Positions 1 through 5,789 of a stretch of DNA of 9,670 bases are shown piece after piece; position 1 is the first letter of the stretch; each line of letters starts with the position of its first letter. Both the position numbers and the translations under genes were made by a program. A model generated the notes under the pieces. The model was not told where the DNA came from, did no database searches, and saw only the letters and a program-made list of their open reading frames with translations. The DNA comes from Clostridia bacterium (lineage in GTDB: Bacteria; Bacillota; Clostridia; Peptostreptococcales; Anaerovoracaceae): contig JAKSSQ010000060.1 in assembly GCA_024403005.1 (NCBI GenBank), forward strand, positions 1 through 9,670, read 5' to 3'.

Positions 1-467
1 TTCTTGCCTGTAATTTCGTCCAGGACGATCTTGTAGAAGTTCGTTCCTTTGTAAGCTTTGCAGAGCATGTGGTCGTACATCTCCTTGGGGATGCGGAGCT
101 GCTCTACAAGGCAGCCTGCAGCGTGCTGCTTTTCTTCGATGGATTCGATGGGCTCGGCCTTGCCGAAGCCGGTAACGCTTTCGTATCTGGATGTGCAGTC
201 GGAGCGGTCAGCAGAGGCTGTAACCTTAATGAAAGTATTGCCTTGAACGCAGACATTTGGGTTTTCCTTCAAGATGTCGATTTTCATTCCCCTGCCTGCG
301 GAGTGGATGTAAATAACTACTTTTCCGTCTATTACTTCGAAGCCGAAGTTCATGGGTACTACGTAAGGCATGTTGTCCTTGCTCATGCCCAGCTGAATGT
401 GCTTGAAGTTCTTAAGCATTTCCACGATTTCGCTGAAATCGGTAACTTCTCTGTCTTTTCTTATCAT
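1..467 (-). CDS. Pyridoxamine 5'-phosphate oxidase-like (NimA-type) FMN-binding protein, C-terminus cut by window edge
   Basis: Reading the minus strand from the ATG at 467-465 gives 155 codons with no stop before the window edge. The protein opens MIRKDREVTDFSEIVEMLKN and has the order typical of FMN-binding split-barrel flavoproteins of the PNPOx/NimA group: an N-terminal helix, then MPYVVPMNFGFEV (residues 33-45), then the strand VVIYIHSAGRGMKID (50-64), whose H-S-A-x-x-G-x-K pattern is the usual flavin-phosphate contact. Near the end comes FYKIVLDEITGK (144-155), which in relatives lies within a few residues of the C-terminus, so little is missing. A GGAGG lies 6 bases before the start (plus-strand 474-478), with a promoter further upstream. 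Family members bind FMN, sometimes haem, and some reduce 5-nitroimidazoles; the substrate here is unknown. Resistance should not be inferred from the fold alone. Family call is firm, function open. Confidence 0.85.
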   Translation of the reverse strand, partial: MIRKDREVTDFSEIVEMLKNFKHIQLGMSKDNMPYVVPMNFGFEVIDGKVVIYIHSAGRGMKIDILKENPNVCVQGNTFIKVTASADRSDCTSRYESVTGFGKAEPIESIEEKQHAAGCLVEQLRIPKEMYDHMLCKAYKGTNFYKIVLDEITGK

Positions 468-524
468 TTTATTCCTCCATATGATTCTCTTTCCGATTTC
501 GTTTTGCTGCTATTTGAGTCTTTC

Positions 525-554
525 CCGGATGCCGAAAACCTTTCGGTATTCCGG
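525..554. promoter_or_regulatory. Imperfect inverted repeat over the flavoprotein gene's start site (possible operator)
   Basis: Two nested dyads are present: CCGGA (525-529) with TCCGG (550-554), and CCGAAA (532-537) with TTTCGG (541-546) around a 3-base centre. The outer and inner arms are separated by 2 bases on one side and 3 on the other. The element abuts the -10 box at 555-560 and spans the inferred transcription start, the usual place for a repressor operator. It could instead act partly as a 5' RNA hairpin (inner stem only, since the outer right arm is upstream of the predicted start). Confidence 0.4.
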
Positions 555-563
555 ATTATATCA
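555..563 (-). promoter_or_regulatory. Extended -10 promoter element for the minus-strand flavoprotein gene
   Basis: On the minus strand this reads TGATATAAT, a consensus -10 hexamer (complement of 555-560) with an extended TGn just upstream. No convincing -35 hexamer is visible 16-18 bp upstream, so the extended -10 may carry recognition. Transcription would start near 548, giving a leader of about 80 bases before the ATG at 467. Confidence 0.6.
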
Positions 564-701
564 CGCGCAGAAGCACCTGAATAGTACATATTTACGATGA
601 TGCAAATCGCAATTATTCATGCATATTTACCATTGGGAAAATATGGGGAAAAGTCTGTATCCCTTGAAAAATGGGGAATTGTAAAATTATACCTTGCAAA
701 T

Positions 702-937
702 TGTGGAAAACTGTGGAAAACTTTTCCCTTGACCAAATGCAAAAAATCTGTTCAGCCAGTAATTGCAAGGGGTTTCAGCTTTGAAAGTTTTCCACAGCCC
801 CTTGGGGAAAACTTGGGAAAAACTTTTAACCATATATTGGCAAAAGCCGAAAACCCTTAAAAATACAAGTGTGCAAAAACTGTGGAAAACTATTCGCGAA
901 CAAGAACTTATCCCCAGCCTTAAAAAAGTTTTCCACA
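702..937. other. DnaA-box cluster, candidate oriC or DnaA-binding reservoir
   Basis: Six 9-mers match TTWTNCACA exactly: TGTGGAAAA at 702-710, 712-720 and 881-889 and TGTGCAAAA at 870-878 (minus-strand boxes), and TTTTCCACA at 788-796 and 929-937 (plus-strand boxes). A seventh, TTATCCCCA at 908-916, has one mismatch to TTATCCACA. Degenerate GGGAAAA-type copies lie at 633-641, 644-652, 803-811 and 813-821. Two pairs are spaced 10-11 bp apart (702/712 and 870/881), so they face the same side of the helix. By simple base odds about 0.01 such match is expected in 236 bp. The cluster sits between divergent genes and is flanked to the right by AT-rich DNA. Dense DnaA boxes are known from oriC and from DnaA-titration sites; absence of dnaA/dnaN in the window leaves the choice open. 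Confidence 0.7.
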
Positions 938-951
938 GCGAATAAAATTTT

Positions 952-965
952 TTATGCATGCATAA
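952..965. repeat. 14-bp perfect palindrome TTATGCATGCATAA
   Basis: The palindrome lies 15 bp after the last DnaA box, inside an AT-rich stretch (941-1005). Further ATGCAT hexamers occur at 973-978 and, on the other side of the DnaA cluster, at 619-624. It could be a protein-binding site or part of an easily melted segment; its role is unknown. Confidence 0.5.
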
Positions 966-1051
966 TTGGCCCATGCATCCGTTAGCATATTAAGTTTAAA
1001 ATATTCGGTTTCGGCGCGTTGGGTCACGCCTGGTGAAAACCTCTGCCTTCG

Positions 1052-1080
1052 TTGAATTTTCAGCGTCCCTATGATATAAT
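1052..1080 (+). promoter_or_regulatory. Sigma-A type promoter of the prfA operon
   Basis: TTGAAT (1052-1057) as -35, a 17-bp spacer, and a perfect TATAAT (1075-1080) preceded by TGA, an extended -10. The start of transcription would be near 1087, giving a leader of about 34 bases with AAAGGA (1107-1112) before the prfA ATG. This is the best promoter in the window and probably drives all five housekeeping genes. Confidence 0.8.
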
Positions 1081-1120
1081 TTCTTGAATATGCGTATAAC
1101 CGCGGAAAAGGAACAGACTT

Positions 1121-2188
1121 ATGTTTAAGAAACTCGACTTTATAGTAGAAAAATACGAACAGCTGAGCATGGAAGTATCGGATCCCGAAGTAATCGCAAA
1201 CCAGACTCTCTGGCAGAAGCGCATAAGGGAAATGAGCGACATGGAACCTGTCGTAAACAAATACACAGAATACAAGAAAGTCCAGGAAGAACTTACTTCC
1301 ACAGAAGAAATGCTGGGCGAAGCAGGTCTGGACGAAGAAATGAAGGAAATGGCCAAGGAAGAGCTGGCAGAGCTTAAGGAAAAGTCCGAAAAGCTTACAG
1401 AAGAGCTCAAGATTGCCCTGCTTCCCAAGGACCCCAACGACGACAAGAACGTTATTCTCGAAGTTCGTGCAGGCACAGGCGGCGAAGAAGCTGCACTTTT
1501 CGGCGCAGATCTCCTTCGCATGTACACAAGATATGCAGAACGCAGAGGCTGGAAGGTTGAAGTTACAGACATTTCCGACACCGGCATCGGCGGCGTAAAG
1601 GAAGCCACAGTAATGATCAAGGGCCACGGCGCTTACTCCAGACTCAAGTACGAATCCGGTGTACACAGAGTACAGCGCGTACCCGAAACAGAAAGCTCCG
1701 GCCGTATCCACACATCTGCAGCTACAATTGCAATCATGCCCGAAGTCGACGAAGTTGAAATCAAGATCGACCCCAACGAAGTTCGCGTAGACGTATACCG
1801 TTCCAGCGGCGCCGGCGGACAGTGCGTAAACACAACGGACTCCGCAGTTCGTTTAACACACATCCCCACAGGCCTCGTTGTTACATGCCAGGACGAAAGA
1901 TCTCAGATTAAGAACAGAGAAAAGGCTTTCGGCATCCTGCGTGCACGTCTCTACCAGATTAAGCAGGAAGAACAGGACAAGGAACAGTCTGAAGCAAGAA
2001 AGAGCCAGATCGGCTCCGGCGACCGCTCCGAAAGAATCCGTACCTACAACTTCCCCCAGGGCAGAGTTACGGACCACAGAATCGGCCTCACAATCTACAA
2101 GCTGGACAGCTACATGGACGGCGACATCGACGAAATCCTGGATGCATTAATCACAAGCGACCAGGCAGAAAAGATGAAGAATCTGTAG
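1121..2188 (+). CDS. prfA: Peptide chain release factor 1
   Basis: A 355-residue protein, the usual length for RF1, which recognises UAA and UAG in the ribosomal A site and triggers peptidyl-tRNA hydrolysis. The N-terminal coiled helical domain (about 1-100) begins MFKKLDFIVEKYEQL, as in relatives. The stop-codon recognition loop is HRVQRVPETESSGRIHTSA (182-200), with the PxT tripeptide (PET, 188-190) that marks RF1 rather than RF2 (SPF). The catalytic GGQ is at 232-234 within SSGAGGQCVNTTDSAVR; its glutamine is the methylation target of PrmC in other bacteria. The residue after GGQ is Cys where E. coli has His. The start is supported by AAAGGA 8 bases upstream. In many Firmicutes prmC lies directly before prfA; here prfA has its own promoter and prmC is not nearby. 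Confidence 0.97.
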   Translation: MFKKLDFIVEKYEQLSMEVSDPEVIANQTLWQKRIREMSDMEPVVNKYTEYKKVQEELTSTEEMLGEAGLDEEMKEMAKEELAELKEKSEKLTEELKIALLPKDPNDDKNVILEVRAGTGGEEAALFGADLLRMYTRYAERRGWKVEVTDISDTGIGGVKEATVMIKGHGAYSRLKYESGVHRVQRVPETESSGRIHTSAATIAIMPEVDEVEIKIDPNEVRVDVYRSSGAGGQCVNTTDSAVRLTHIPTGLVVTCQDERSQIKNREKAFGILRARLYQIKQEEQDKEQSEARKSQIGSGDRSERIRTYNFPQGRVTDHRIGLTIYKLDSYMDGDIDEILDALITSDQAEKMKNL

Positions 2189-2208
2189 GGTTTGATGCCA
2201 ATCAACCC
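2188..2208 (+). other. Small intergenic hairpin between prfA and sua5
   Basis: GGGTT-T-GAT (2188-2196) pairs with ATCAACCC (2201-2208) around a GCCA loop, with one bulged T. It overlaps the last base of the prfA stop codon and is followed by no T-run, so it is not a terminator. It could be a processing or stability element; it may also be chance. Confidence 0.3.
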
Positions 2209-2224
2209 CAGGTAAAGGCGATTT

Positions 2225-3217
2225 ATGAAGACACTTTATCTTACGACATCGGAGGAAGACCTGCTTAAAGGCGCCGAGATTATAAAAAACGGCGGCCTGG
2301 TAGCATTCCCCACCGAAACGGTCTACGGCCTCGGCGGAAATGCTCTGGACGGGCAGTCTTCCAGAAAAATATATGCGGCCAAGGGAAGGCCCAGCGACAA
2401 TCCTTTAATCGTGCATATCTCGGACATGAGCGAAATCGAAGGCCTCGCTGCGGAGTTCCCGGAAAATGCGAGAAAGCTGGGCGAAGCAATCTGGCCCGGC
2501 CCCTTAACCATCGTGCTTCCGAAGAAACCGGTCGTTCCGGATGAAACCACCGGAGGCCTGGGTACGGTAGCCATAAGGCTCCCCGCAAACAGCGCCGCAC
2601 AAAAACTAATTGCCAACTCGGGCGTCCCCATTGCAGCTCCGTCTGCGAACCTTTCGGGACGCCCAAGCCCAACCCTATGGGAACACGTAAAGCACGACCT
2701 GGACGGCAAGGCCGATGCGATAATTATGGGTGAACCCTGCATGGGCGGTATAGAATCCACGGTCTGCGACTTTACGGACCCGCAGCATCCCCTGGTGCTT
2801 CGCCCCGGCCTCATAACGCCGGAGCGCATAAGCGAAATCCTGGGAATCCCCTGCGAATACGACCCGGCAATCCTCTCTAAACCGGAGGAAGGGCTGGTGC
2901 CCAGAGCCCCCGGAATGAAGTATAAGCACTATGCTCCCAATGCGCAGATGGTGCTCTACTCCGGAAGCCCCGAAGACGTAAAGAAAGCCATCCTGGAAGA
3001 GGAAGAAGCCCTCAAAAAGGAAGGAAAGACCGTAGGAACCATAATCTACGAAGACGGAAAGCAGGCCGCAAGAAACCTGTTCTCCGACTTAAGAGCCCTG
3101 GACGAACAGGGCATAGACGTAATCCTGGCTTCGGCTCTCGATCCTCAGGACCCGGTAAATTACTCGGTAATGAACCGCATGCTCAAAGCTGCGGGCTATA
3201 ACATAAAGGAGGTTTAG
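2225..3217 (+). CDS. L-threonylcarbamoyladenylate synthase (Sua5/YwlC type)
   Basis: This enzyme makes threonylcarbamoyl-AMP from threonine, bicarbonate and ATP, the first step of t6A formation at position 37 of ANN-decoding tRNAs; TsaB/TsaD/TsaE then transfer the group. The 330-residue length indicates the long Sua5 form with two domains. The YrdC domain covers about 1-205, with FPTETVYGLGGNA (28-40), KGRPSDNPLIVHI (53-65), the strand VAIRLPA (115-121) and APSANLSGRPSPT (138-150). The linker PGMKYKHYAP (229-238), which closes over the active site in Sua5 proteins, leads into the C-terminal Sua5 domain (about 240-330). The start has AAAGG 6 bases upstream and a 36-base gap from prfA. Codon use is less biased than in prfA and rpiB (more ATA, AGG, CCG). 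The symbol varies between ywlC, sua5 and tsaC, so none is given. Confidence 0.95.
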   Translation: MKTLYLTTSEEDLLKGAEIIKNGGLVAFPTETVYGLGGNALDGQSSRKIYAAKGRPSDNPLIVHISDMSEIEGLAAEFPENARKLGEAIWPGPLTIVLPKKPVVPDETTGGLGTVAIRLPANSAAQKLIANSGVPIAAPSANLSGRPSPTLWEHVKHDLDGKADAIIMGEPCMGGIESTVCDFTDPQHPLVLRPGLITPERISEILGIPCEYDPAILSKPEEGLVPRAPGMKYKHYAPNAQMVLYSGSPEDVKKAILEEEEALKKEGKTVGTIIYEDGKQAARNLFSDLRALDEQGIDVILASALDPQDPVNYSVMNRMLKAAGYNIKEV

Positions 3218-3219
3218 CA

Positions 3220-3648
3220 ATGAAGATTGCATTTGGCTGCGACCACGGCGGCTACGAACTTAAACTTGCTCTTATGGAACACGTAAAGTCCAGAGGCATT
3301 GAAGTCCTCGACATGGGCTGCAACGGTGAAAGAGTCGACTACCCCGTTTACGGAAAGAAGACAGCAGAAGCTGTAGCAGAAGGCCAGGCAGACCTGGGCA
3401 TCGTATGCTGCGGAACAGGCATCGGCATTTCCATCGCAGCAAACAAGGTTAAGGGCATCCGCTGCGCAGTTGTCACAACTCCTTACATGGCAGAGATGAC
3501 AAAGGCTCACAACAACGCAAACATGCTGGCTTTCGGCGGCAGAGTTTTAACTGCAGAGCAGGCCATTGAGTTCACAGATATCTGGCTCGACACCGAATAT
3601 CTGGGCGACTACCATGCACTGCGCGTTGCAATGCTGGACGAAATGTAA
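3220..3648 (+). CDS. rpiB: Ribose 5-phosphate isomerase B (RpiB/LacAB family)
   Basis: A 142-residue cytosolic sugar-phosphate isomerase that interconverts ribose 5-phosphate and ribulose 5-phosphate. Family marks are GCDHGGYELK (6-15), DYPVYG (40-45), VCCGTGIGISIAANK (62-76), whose Cys64 matches the catalytic cysteine, and HNNANMLAFGGRVL (97-110). The C-terminal phosphate-binding motif reads GDYHALRV (129-136), whereas E. coli RpiB has Arg directly before the His; here it is Tyr131, with Arg135 kept. The start lies 2 bases after the sua5 stop, and its AAAGGAGG (3206-3212) is inside the end of sua5, so the two are tightly coupled. Related isomerases act on galactose or allose 6-phosphates, but the operon context and overall match favour RpiB. 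Confidence 0.92.
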   Translation: MKIAFGCDHGGYELKLALMEHVKSRGIEVLDMGCNGERVDYPVYGKKTAEAVAEGQADLGIVCCGTGIGISIAANKVKGIRCAVVTTPYMAEMTKAHNNANMLAFGGRVLTAEQAIEFTDIWLDTEYLGDYHALRVAMLDEM

Positions 3649-3719
3649 AACCCGCGTTGGGTCACAAAAACGTACATAATTTAGCTTAATTAATATAAAA
3701 ATATACCCGGAGGTTTAGT
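3649..3719 (+). promoter_or_regulatory. AT-rich gap before upp with repeated CGCGTTGGGTCAC motif
   Basis: The gap carries CGCGTTGGGTCAC at 3653-3665, identical to 1015-1027 upstream of prfA. It is followed by AT-rich DNA with CATAAT (3675-3680), the palindrome TTAATTAA (3686-3693) and TATAAA (3694-3699), then GGAGG (3709-3713) before upp. A secondary promoter is possible, but no matching -35 is placed correctly. No terminator separates rpiB and upp. Confidence 0.35.
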
Positions 3720-4349
3720 ATGGGCAAAGTAATGGTATTCGATCATCCCCTTATTCAGCATAAGGTTACAATGATGAGAAAAAAGGACACATCCACTAAG
3801 GATTTCAGAGAACTGGCAAAGGAAGTTGTTACACTCATGACTTTCGAAGCTACAAGAAACCTGCCCCTGAAGGACGTTGAAATCGAAACACCCATGCAGA
3901 AGGCAACTCTTAAGATGCTGGACGGCGAAGACATCGCTATCGTTCCCATCCTGCGCGCAGGTCTGGGCTTCGTAGACGGCATGCTCTCCCTGGTTCCCAA
4001 CGCTAAGGTTGGCCACATCGGTCTTTACAGAGACGAAACAACACACGAACCCGTTGAATATTACTGCAAGCTGCCCAAGGACATCGAAAAGAGAGAAATT
4101 TTCGTTGTTGACCCCATGCTCGCAACAGGCGGAAGCGCAACAGACGCTATTACAATGATTAAGGCTAAGGGCGGCAAGAACATTAAGTTCCTCTGCCTCA
4201 TCGCTGCACCCGAAGGCATCGAAGTTCTCCAGAACGCTCACCCCGACGTAGACATCTACATCGCTGCTAAGGACGAATGCCTCAACGAAAACAAGTACAT
4301 TCTCCCCGGTCTCGGCGACGCTGGCGACAGACTGTACGGCACCAAATAA
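3720..4349 (+). CDS. upp: Uracil phosphoribosyltransferase
   Basis: A 209-residue enzyme, the usual length, that salvages uracil with PRPP to give UMP. The N-terminus MGKVMVFDHPLIQHKVTMMR and FRELAKEV (29-36) are typical. The uracil/PRPP-loop segment VPILRAGLGFVDGM (75-88) follows, then the PRPP-binding signature VVDPMLATGGSATDA (129-143) and the uracil-binding PGLGDAGDRLYGT (196-208). GGAGG lies 6 bases before the ATG. The gene follows rpiB by 71 bases; pairing of pentose phosphate isomerisation with PRPP-using salvage is seen in other Firmicutes. Codon use is strongly biased, like its neighbours rpiB and tyrS. There is no PyrR-type attenuator visible in the short upstream gap. Confidence 0.97.
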   Translation: MGKVMVFDHPLIQHKVTMMRKKDTSTKDFRELAKEVVTLMTFEATRNLPLKDVEIETPMQKATLKMLDGEDIAIVPILRAGLGFVDGMLSLVPNAKVGHIGLYRDETTHEPVEYYCKLPKDIEKREIFVVDPMLATGGSATDAITMIKAKGGKNIKFLCLIAAPEGIEVLQNAHPDVDIYIAAKDECLNENKYILPGLGDAGDRLYGTK

Positions 4350-4362
4350 GGAGATTTTTAAT

Positions 4363-5691
4363 ATGTTTCAGATACCCGATAATGTAAGCAAATACGATAA
4401 CGTCTTCGACGTGCTCAAGGAAAGAGGATTCATCGAACAGACAACAGACGACGAAGGCATCCGCGAACTCCTGGGCAAGGAAAAAGTTAAGTTCTACATC
4501 GGCTTCGACCCGACAGCAGACTGCCTGCACGTAGGACACTTCATGCAGGTAATCATCATGATGTACATGCAGAAGTACGGCCACACACCGGTAGTTCTCA
4601 TCGGCGGCGGCACAACCATGATCGGTGACCCCTCCGGCAGAACCGACATGCGCCAGATGATGACTCAGGACACAATCCGTCAGAACGGTGAAAAGTTCAA
4701 GAAGCTCTTCGACAGATTCCTCGAGTTCGACGAAGAATGGAAGCACATCCCCTCCGGCAGCGTACTGGGCAAGGGCGGCGAAAACAAGCAGCCCGAAGCA
4801 GGCAAGGCTATCTGCGTAAACAACGCATCCTGGCTGCTGGACTTCAACTACCTGGAATTCATCAGAGACATCGGCAGCAAGTTCTCCGTAAATGCCATGC
4901 TGAGAGCTGAATGCTTCAAGCAGAGAATGGAAAGAGGTCTCTCCTTCCTTGAATTCAACTACATGCTGCTGCAGTCCTACGACTTCTACTGCCTGGCAAG
5001 AGACATTAACTGCAAGATCCAGTTCGGCGGAAACGACCAGTGGTCCAACATCCTGTTCGGCGCAGACCTTGCAAGAAAGATTCTGGGCAAGGACGACTAC
5101 CACGGCATGACCTTCGCTCTGCTCACAAACTCCGAAGGCAAGAAGATGGGCAAGACTCAGAAGGGCGCTCTCTGGCTCGACGCAGAAAAGTGCAGCCCCT
5201 ACGAATTCTACCAGTACTGGAGAAACGTTGGCGACGCAGACGTAAACAAGTGCCTGCGCATGCTCACATTCCTGCCCATGGAAGAAGTTGAAAGACTTTC
5301 CTCTCTGGAAGGCTCCGAAATTAACCACGCTAAGGAAGTTCTGGCTTACGAAGTTACAAAGCTGGTACACGGCGAAGAAGAAGCTGCTAAGGCACAGGCT
5401 GCAGCAAGAGCTGCTTTCGGTGCAGGCGGCGCAGGTATGGAAAATGTTCCCACCAAGTCCATCGATGCAGCTGCAATCGGTGACGGAATGGGTCTCGTTA
5501 AACTCATCAAGACCGTAGGTCTCGTACCCTCCAACGGCGAAGGCTTCCGTACTATCGAACAGGGCGGCCTCCTGATGAACGGCGAAAAGGTTACAAACCC
5601 CAAGACAGTCGTTACAAAGGACATGTTCGGCGAAGACGGCATCCTCTTTAAGAAGGGCAAGAAGACCTTCCTTAAGGTTACATTAGGCTAA
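4363..5691 (+). CDS. tyrS: Tyrosyl-tRNA synthetase
   Basis: A 442-residue class I aminoacyl-tRNA synthetase that charges tRNA-Tyr. The HIGH motif is HVGH (56-59) in FDPTADCLHVGHF, the KMSKS loop is KMGKT (261-265), and the tyrosine pocket segments GGGTTMIGDPSGR (81-93) and LLQSYDFYCL (202-211) with GGNDQWSNI (222-230) are intact. The C-terminal S4-like RNA-binding domain covers about 376-442, with GGLLMNGEKV (401-410). The length is slightly above E. coli TyrS (424); a segment at about 127-150 (HIPSGSVLGKGGENKQPEAG) looks longer than usual. AAGGAG lies 7-8 bases before the ATG. Only 13 bases separate it from upp, leaving no room for the T-box leader that often controls tyrS in Firmicutes, so expression probably follows the housekeeping operon. 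It is the last gene before a terminator. Confidence 0.97.
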   Translation: MFQIPDNVSKYDNVFDVLKERGFIEQTTDDEGIRELLGKEKVKFYIGFDPTADCLHVGHFMQVIIMMYMQKYGHTPVVLIGGGTTMIGDPSGRTDMRQMMTQDTIRQNGEKFKKLFDRFLEFDEEWKHIPSGSVLGKGGENKQPEAGKAICVNNASWLLDFNYLEFIRDIGSKFSVNAMLRAECFKQRMERGLSFLEFNYMLLQSYDFYCLARDINCKIQFGGNDQWSNILFGADLARKILGKDDYHGMTFALLTNSEGKKMGKTQKGALWLDAEKCSPYEFYQYWRNVGDADVNKCLRMLTFLPMEEVERLSSLEGSEINHAKEVLAYEVTKLVHGEEEAAKAQAAARAAFGAGGAGMENVPTKSIDAAAIGDGMGLVKLIKTVGLVPSNGEGFRTIEQGGLLMNGEKVTNPKTVVTKDMFGEDGILFKKGKKTFLKVTLG

Positions 5692-5700
5692 GATTTTTAT

Positions 5701-5735
5701 GCCCGAAGATTAAGTTCTTCGGGCTTTTCTGTTTT
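5701..5735 (+). terminator. Rho-independent terminator after tyrS
   Basis: A perfect 9-bp stem, GCCCGAAGA (5701-5709) with TCTTCGGGC (5716-5724), a 6-base loop, and a T-rich tail TTTTCTGTTTT (5725-5735). It begins 9 bases after the tyrS stop and closes the housekeeping operon. Confidence 0.93.
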
Positions 5736-5789
5736 CAGGCTCCGCGTTAACCGGCACCGGCCCGGTCCGCGAAGCTTCCCGAGGTAATT
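5736..5789 (+). promoter_or_regulatory. Short GC-rich leader of the hydroxylase operon
   Basis: The 54 bases between the tyrS terminator and the hydroxylase start contain no TATAAT-like hexamer. They hold TCCGCG twice (5741-5746 and 5766-5771), a tandem ACCGGC (5750-5755 and 5756-5761), and the dyad ACCGG-C-CCGGT (5756-5766). GAGGT (5781-5785) serves as the ribosome binding site. Transcription could come from terminator read-through or a promoter not of the usual type; the dyads might be a regulator site. Confidence 0.4.

Larger units (their letters stand above)
468..1120. other. 653-bp non-coding divergent intergenic region
   Basis: No credible protein gene is seen. From left to right the region holds the flavoprotein leader, its dyad and promoter (to 563), a stretch of repeated GGGAAAA-like sequence (633-680), the DnaA-box cluster (702-937), an AT-rich segment with ATGCAT palindromes (941-1005), a 13-base motif CGCGTTGGGTCAC (1015-1027) that recurs upstream of upp, and the prfA promoter (1052-1080). 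Short open frames across the cluster encode low-complexity Leu-Trp-Lys-Thr-Phe-like repeats, which simply translate the TGTGGAAAAC repeats. Confidence 0.75.

Noticed and set aside
69..584. A 171-codon plus-strand open frame at the left end.
   Set aside because: It is antisense to the recognisable flavoprotein gene, which has a GGAGG, a promoter and a conserved family pattern; the plus frame has none of these.
633..937. Repeats resembling a CRISPR array.
   Set aside because: The repeated unit is only 9-10 bases, unevenly spaced and in both orientations; it fits DnaA boxes.
597..974. Short open frames on both strands across the DnaA-box cluster (597-860 plus, 687-974 minus, 763-945 plus).
   Set aside because: They translate the repeated TGTGGAAAAC/TTTTCCACAG sequence into low-complexity peptides, lack ribosome binding sites and overlap each other.
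920..1711. A 263-codon minus-strand open frame.
   Set aside because: Antisense shadow of prfA and the cluster; composition is Cys/Phe-rich as expected from reading biased codons backward.
4282..5370. A 362-codon minus-strand open frame.
   Set aside because: Antisense to tyrS, whose motifs are intact. Strong codon bias in tyrS removes stop codons on the opposite strand.
5692..5789. Purine or molybdenum-cofactor riboswitch ahead of the hydroxylase genes.
   Set aside because: After the tyrS terminator only 54 bases remain, too few for either aptamer.
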